In this document: positions 47,847 to 64,000 of the stretch, piece after piece | Numbering within the stretch: position 1 is the stretch's first letter | Layout of the letters: each line of letters opens with the position of its first letter | Source of the DNA: Amorphochlora amoebiformis | Taxonomy: Eukaryota > Cercozoa > Chlorarachniophyceae | NCBI GenBank assembly: GCA_054601695.1 | Contig: BAAHQB010000258.1 | Span: forward strand, 186,001 to 250,000 | Length of the DNA stretch: 64,000 nucleotides | Direction: 5' to 3' | Translations under genes and position numbers: made by a program | The notes under the pieces: generated by a model | What the model saw: only the letters and a program-made list of their open reading frames with translations | Told to the model about the DNA's origin: nothing | Databases searched by the model: none

Positions 47847-48501
47847 GTACGTGGTCGTCGCTGTCGCGGAGAGATTCTTGGAGACAGTACTGACAACTAT
47901 CCCGGGATTACCAGACATACACGTGTGATATTTCGAAGCTCGCGATTGGTGATACTAACAAGTTTCAAGTGATATTACCTTATATTTTTCAAAAGTGGTC
48001 TTCTGGGGAATTCCCGCCACCCCCTCTGTCATTACGAGTCGTCATACCAAGCTGTCCAAGCTCTACATTGGATTTTATTAGGTATTTATAGTTTAAGCGT
48101 GAATCTTTAATGAAACATGTTATTATTAGAGGTTAGAAAGAAGTATTTCCTTAAGGTAATTTCATCTGAATCATTAAGAATAAAGGTCTTAAATGCATCT
48201 ACGCATGTCACACTGAGTGACAATTTGTCATCGGTCGCTCCGGCATCCCGCGCAATGCGACCGAAGCCGCGATTTTTTTTTCGGGGGAACGGGGGGGGGG
48301 AGAGGAGAATATCCAGGGGGGGGGGGGGGTTGATAAAGATAAGGGCCTTTTCGAGCGAGGGAAAGCTTGTATGGGATGGAAGCAAGGTTTGTGTGTGCTA
48401 TGATTGTGTGTTTTTGTATGAATGTGTGCGTGAATGGATGTGTATGTGTATAATGTGTATATATTGTACGTATGATATATAATACATCATGATATACACA
48501 C

Positions 48502-48583
<82 letters not shown>

Positions 48584-48729
48584 TATACATATACATATAC
48601 ACACATATATATATATATATATATACATATATACACATATATACATGTACAGATAGTGGGTAGTAGCGGATGACTTACTTGATATGCAGCAATCTACAAA
48701 TCCCCAGCGATCTCCACCATACTAATGAC

Positions 48730-49010
48730 TATTTTTCCATACTACTCTCTTCATATATACTCATCGACCCGTACTCTCATACAATTTAGATAGCTGCTTT
48801 AAGACATATACAATATTACACATAGAATAATTTTTCCATACATACTCTCTTGATATGTAGTCATCGACCAGTCCTCTCATACAATTTAGATAGCTGTTTT
48901 TTAAGACATATACAATATTACATATAGACTATTTTCCCATACATGCTCTCTTGATATGTAGTCGTCGACCCGTCCTCTCATATAGTAAAGACAGCTGCTT
49001 TAAGACTGTA
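48730..49010. repeat. ~112-bp tandem repeat, three units
   Basis: Each unit contains ATTTTTCCATAC, TACTCTCTTGATATGTAGTC, ATCGACC.GTCCTCTCATA and AGCTGCTTTAAGAC, with (TA)-like ends. Confidence 0.85.
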
Positions 49011-49078
49011 TATATGCAATATTGTATATGTGTCACAGCCAATGTACATGCCATAATGTAAATGTATGGTCTATCTGT

Positions 49079-49123
<45 letters not shown>

Positions 49124-49195
49124 ATATTTATATATATATATATTTATATACATATATATATATATATATGTAAGTATTTATATATATATGTATAT

Positions 49196-49230
<35 letters not shown>

Positions 49231-49284
49231 CATATATACACGCACACAGACACATACCTAAACAGTGTAGATAGTACACACACA

Positions 49285-49465
49285 TAACATGTACACGTGT
49301 CGTGTAATGCTACATATCACATCTAGCGTACAACTTTACGTACAAGGGTACACGTGTCGTGTAATGCTACACATCACGTCCAGCGTACATGTTTACGTGA
49401 ACGGGTAAAGGTGTCGTGTAATGCTACATATCATATCTAGCGTACATGTTTACGTACAAGGGTAG
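49285..49465. repeat. ~65-bp tandem repeat, three units
   Basis: Each unit contains GTGTCGTGTAATGCTACATA, TCACATCTAGCGTACA and TTTACGTACAAGGGTA. Confidence 0.85.
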
Positions 49466-49609
49466 TCAGAGAGTGGTTTTACCGAAGGCAAAGTCATCGA
49501 GGGAGTCAAGAAACCCTCCACACGCCTTCCGTAAGCATACGAACGTACCATGGCTGGAATTCTCTAATTTATCGTTATTTGTACTTTACATTCGTTTTCG
49601 TTTTCTGAT

Positions 49610-49675
49610 TCACCCGTAAAATATTGTGTTCATAGGCCTATATACATATATATATATATATATATACATATATAT

Positions 49676-49742
<67 letters not shown>

Positions 49743-49790
49743 CGTGCATACCCAAGTACGTATGTATAATTAGTGAATGTGACATATACA

Positions 49791-49836
<46 letters not shown>

Positions 49837-49950
49837 TATATACATATATATATATGTACATATATATATATTTCTATGATAAATTCATGCATTTTTTTAA
49901 CTTGAAATTTTTAATTATGTTCATGTATACAGATCCCACAATGTCACATG

Positions 49951-50021
<71 letters not shown>

Positions 50022-50128
50022 ATATAATATCATGCGACAATTTTATGTTATATATGCATATCATGATATATATACACACATACATATACATGTATATATA
50101 TATATATATATTAGATATATATAATATA

Positions 50129-50162
<34 letters not shown>

Positions 50163-50253
50163 TGTATAAGTTCCAATAATATTATACAACACATATTAAG
50201 TTCACATATATACTATATATACTATGTATGATACTAGTGTATTTAGAATAAAT

Positions 50254-50299
<46 letters not shown>

Positions 50300-50402
50300 C
50301 TAGCATATATATCTACTATATAAATTATATATACTAGTATATAATATTATATTATTTATATATATATATATATACATATATATGTATATATATGTACATA
50401 TG

Positions 50403-50436
<34 letters not shown>

Positions 50437-51300
50437 CAAATGTATATTATATATTTATATCTAGATCTAGTAGATATATCCTAGACATCCGATCATCATA
50501 CGGCATATACTATGATATATACATTATATACTAGATATATGCCATAGAATAGCATAGTATATATATATATATATATCATGATATACTTAAGTGTATATCA
50601 TGAGTGGTAGGCTATTGAACCTATATGTATAGAGTATGTGCACTGGATCTTTAGGTTAGGGATATTATATATACTATATCATAGTATATATTTATATATA
50701 TATGTATATATATATATATACATATCTAGATATATATATATATATTAAAAACTAGTATATGATATATATACTAGTGTATATACTCTAGATACTAGTATAT
50801 CATGCCATGTAGTATATATATATATATATAACATTCAATATAGTGCATATATATCTAGTATATATTACTCGCTAAATTTCGATGATAGATCATATATACT
50901 TCTAATATTACATATGCTATCTGGAGTATATTTATTAATATAATTATATATATATCATCATGTCCATATATCATATTTATATGTAATACAGTCAGACAGT
51001 ATACGTACGTATCTAGAGTATTGGTACATGTGTGTATATTCTAGATATTGTCACATAGCGATCAACATATAAATTATATCATACTACGTAGATATGATAT
51101 ATCTAGTATATGCCATGATTTTAGTGCTAGTTTTGGCTGGTTCTAACGTGAGATAACATACACCCAGATAATTCTAGTAGTAAGTTCTAGAGTTATCAGA
51201 GTACGCGCGAGCCGGAGCTCAGCTGCCAGGATAACTAGGATAAAATGATTCATATTCTCTAATCACTAGAAGCATGATACCATTAACGAGTCAAACTAGG
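49610..51300. other. AT-rich spacer, no gene seen
   Basis: TA tracts occur up to about 50,450. After that comes irregular AT-rich DNA with many TATACTAGTATA-type palindromes. This is the 3' flank of the minus-strand gene ending at 51306. Confidence 0.5.
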
Positions 51301-51305
51301 CTAGT

Positions 51306-58252
<6,947 letters not shown>

Positions 58253-58510
58253 TGTTACAGCATAGAGCTAGCACGGAACCTATAGCTAGTTAACTACGCG
58301 TCGGATCGCTAGACTACCGTCATATTCGTAATCTACGCATGCGAATTAGCAATAGTCATCCGAGGGGAAGATCTTCCAAGGGAAGACCTTAGGTAGGGAA
58401 GGCCTTCTACGCGAGAATTTTCTTGAGAATTTAGTCATTATCATTTGCCATAATCCAAACGGACTTGAATCGAACTTTGGACTACCATCTACTATACCAC
58501 TGCGCTAACA
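58253..58510 (+). repeat. 5' LTR
   Basis: 258 bp, TGTTACAGCATAGAGC to CACTGCGCTAACA. Read on the minus strand, its last ~45 bp look tRNA-like: TTAGCGCAGTGGTA resembles an A box and GTTCGATTCAAGTCC a B box. Confidence 0.85.
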
Positions 58511-58526
58511 GGTTATGAGCCTCAGC
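58511..58526 (+). other. primer-binding site overlapping the gag start
   Basis: GGTTATGAGCCTCAGC begins right after the LTR. GGTTATGAGCC is the reverse complement of GGCTCATAACC, the anticodon stem-loop of eukaryotic initiator tRNA-Met. Copia and Ty5 are known to prime from such an internal half-tRNA. The ATG in it (58515) is the gag start. Confidence 0.6.
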
Positions 58527-59522
58527 ATTAAGGACCTACTGGCCCTCTCCACGAAGATCAATCTTAGCAAGAGTGACTATGAGGACTACCGCCTACGAGT
58601 GAAGAACATGTTCCGTGCTGTCGGGTTCGCTCAGGCTTTCGAAGTCCCCGTCGCCCCTAAGATGCCTTCACTCGAGCCAGACTCCGAACCAGAGACACCA
58701 TTCAAGCCCGTGATGAAGTCCCGGAAGAAGAGCAAGAAGAAGCCCAAGGCACAGGAGAAGAAGCACCAAATCGATGCTGCATCCTACCAAACCTTTGAGC
58801 ATCTCAACATCTTCTCCTCAGAGACTTGCGAAGGCTACTCCATGAGTAAAGTGCTATCTACGCCAGAGTATATCTGGAAAGCTTACTACTCGTCACTCGA
58901 CCCCAGCGAGGCGAAGGCGAGAGATCAAGCCCATGCAGTACTGGCACTTACCCTCGGAAACAAGTACAGCTACCTACAACATGGAAAGGACGATCCAGCC
59001 TACCTCTGGGCCAAGATTAGAGATAAGTTCGAAGGACCGACAATGCATCAGTACCTCCACTTGTCCCGCAAGCTCGCAAATCTTCAGATTAAAGATTGCA
59101 ACAATGATTTCCTCAAGTACGCCAGCGAGATCGAGCTCTTGATCCGCAAGCTACAGGCACATGGAGACAAGTTCCTTGAGAAACGTAAGGTGAGCTCCCT
59201 ACTAGCCGGGCTAGACGTCCAAGAGTACGACTCCATCATGGCGGTGCTTGAGAACAAGGAAGATATCAGCTTCCAGGAGACCGTAAGCAGGATCGCTGCC
59301 TATCTTCGACGCAAAGAAGATCATAAGAGTGATTACACATGGAGCGATATGACAGCTTCGCTTCGTGACAAGGTGAGGCAGTGCCATCATTGCGGCAAGA
59401 AAGGGCACACCAAGAGGACCTGCTGGGAACTTCATGGTAAGCCCGGGGCTACCAAAAAGGGGGAGCATGAAGATTCCAATGCAGCCGGCCTAGTCGACAG
59501 CGACGACGACTACAATTGGTGA
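58515..59522 (+). CDS. gag: Gag polyprotein of copia-type retroelement
   Basis: An intact 335-codon frame. Residues about 90-270 match the UBN2/Retrotran_gag_2 type of copia capsids (YIWKAYYSSLDPSEAKA; AYLWAKIRDKFEG; KVSSLLAGLDVQEYDSIM). A CCHC zinc knuckle, CHHCGKKGHTKRTC (C-x2-C-x4-H-x4-C), lies near residue 290 and would bind the element RNA. The tail is acidic and ends DSDDDYNW. Residues 60-85 are a Lys-rich linker (KSRKKSKKKPKAQEKK). Gag forms the particle that packages RNA and reverse transcriptase. Here no pol frame follows; the stop is 87 bp before the 3' LTR. GC content is much higher than in flanking DNA. Confidence 0.9.
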   Translation: MSLSIKDLLALSTKINLSKSDYEDYRLRVKNMFRAVGFAQAFEVPVAPKMPSLEPDSEPETPFKPVMKSRKKSKKKPKAQEKKHQIDAASYQTFEHLNIFSSETCEGYSMSKVLSTPEYIWKAYYSSLDPSEAKARDQAHAVLALTLGNKYSYLQHGKDDPAYLWAKIRDKFEGPTMHQYLHLSRKLANLQIKDCNNDFLKYASEIELLIRKLQAHGDKFLEKRKVSSLLAGLDVQEYDSIMAVLENKEDISFQETVSRIAAYLRRKEDHKSDYTWSDMTASLRDKVRQCHHCGKKGHTKRTCWELHGKPGATKKGEHEDSNAAGLVDSDDDYNW

Positions 59523-59609
59523 GCGGCGATACAGCGGAAGAGCATGAGACTACTTACTCAAAAGCGCAGCCAAGCCAACGACTTGCAGTAGCTACGCGTT
59601 GAGGGGGAG

Positions 59610-59848
59610 TGTTACAGCATAGAGCTAGCACGGAACCTATAGCTAGTTAACTACGCGTCGGATCGCTAGACTACCGTCATATTCGTAATCTACGCATGCG
59701 AATTAGCAATAGTCATCCGAGGGGAAGATCTTCCAAGGGAAGACCTTAGGTAGGGAAGGCCTTCTACGCGAGAATTTTCTTGAGAATTTAGTCATTATCA
59801 TTTGCCATAATCCAAACGGACTTGAATCGAACTTTGGACTACCATCTA
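59610..59848 (+). repeat. 3' LTR, end missing
   Basis: Identical by eye to the 5' LTR over 239 bp from TGTTACAGC to ACTACCATCTA. The final 19 bp, including the terminal TAACA, are replaced by TATACACATAATATATAG. The loss could reflect TA-repeat expansion or a deletion after insertion. Confidence 0.85.
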
Positions 59849-63627
<3,779 letters not shown>

Positions 63628-63628
63628 G

Positions 63629-63699
<71 letters not shown>

Positions 63700-63950
63700 T
63701 TTATATATGTATATAAAGATGTAGAAAAAGAGCTTCTAAGTACGGAAAATACAAATGTATAATATATACATAAATATGTATGTGTATATATATATATATA
63801 TAATATATATGTGTATATGTTTATACGCATTATGTACATGTATATATATATATATATAAATATATGTATATACATATATCATATGTGTATATATGTATAT
63901 ACATATATATATATATATAAATATATGTATATACATATATCATATGTGTA

Positions 63951-64000
<50 letters not shown>
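63628..64000. repeat. (TA)n to the window end
   Basis: TA tracts with a ~60-bp duplicated piece (ATATATAAATATATGTATAT with TACATATATCATATGTG) at about 63850-63895 and 63910-63955. No exon is seen. Confidence 0.8.

Larger units (their letters stand above)
58253..59848 (+). mobile_element. gag-only Ty1/copia-type LTR retroelement (non-autonomous)
   Basis: Two direct repeats bound a 1.1-kb interior. The 5' LTR 58253-58510 has TGTTA...TAACA ends. The 3' copy 59610-59848 matches it by eye without a difference over 239 bp, then lacks the last 19 bp. The interior has a primer site at the LTR edge, one gag frame, and a polypurine tract GAGGGGGAG (59601-59609) touching the 3' LTR. There is no protease, integrase or reverse transcriptase, so it must borrow them. 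Identical LTRs suggest a recent insertion. It sits in (TA)n, so its target-site duplication is not readable. Confidence 0.85.

Noticed and set aside
48117-48503. Overlapping ~90-120-residue frames on both strands around the G-runs
   Set aside because: Low-complexity Gly/Pro segments come from homopolymers; no domain, start context or splice evidence favours either strand.

Overview
This looks like nuclear DNA of an intron-rich unicellular eukaryote. Genes are split into exons of 19-600 nt by introns made almost entirely of (TA)n. Telomere-type CCCTAA/TTAGGG tracts lie inside introns, and there is a Ty1/copia-type retroelement. No bacterial gene organisation, rRNA or intact tRNA gene is visible. 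I cannot name the species. PPR-like and LepA/GUF1-like genes would suit a protist or alga with active organelle gene expression. Most long open frames are artefacts of TA, CCCTAA, GA or CT repeats (poly-IY, poly-NP, poly-LG, poly-ER, poly-SL).

Layout. (1) About 1.3-17.7 kb, plus strand: a Sel1-repeat gene. I joined 15 exons by splice-site phase into one open 412-codon reading ending at 17735. (2) About 18.9-34.7 kb, plus strand: a second alpha-helical repeat gene, PPR-like at its C-terminus, with 15 exons reading 382 codons and ending at 34698. (3) 34.7-38.9 kb: TA tracts, a 92-bp minisatellite, orphan exon-like pieces, and a probable first exon of a leftward gene (38894 to 38688). (4) 39401-40850, plus strand: a small EF-hand protein. 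(5) 41-51 kb: mostly non-coding, with a 2.7-kb CT-rich block and several minisatellites. (6) 57184 down to 51306, minus strand: a 14-exon gene with TerD-like, C2-like and PDZ-like regions. (7) 58253-59848: a young gag-only LTR retroelement with apparently identical LTRs and a primer site that contains its own start codon. (8) 60525-63627, plus strand: three exons of a LepA/EF4 (GUF1) GTPase, without the P-loop exons.

The most unusual feature is systematic. Many exons in the two repeat-protein genes, and one in LepA, have partial copies of one exon edge strewn through the neighbouring (TA)n intron. Copies upstream of an exon carry the 3' splice site plus the first exon bases. Copies downstream carry the last exon bases plus the 5' splice site. 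Copies usually decay with distance from the intact exon. Interstitial telomere repeats also abut splice sites, at one acceptor and up to three donors, and one composite array repeats exon end + GT + TTAGGG several times. Two solo LTRs (TGTTA...TAACA) sit in TA tracts within introns of the first gene.
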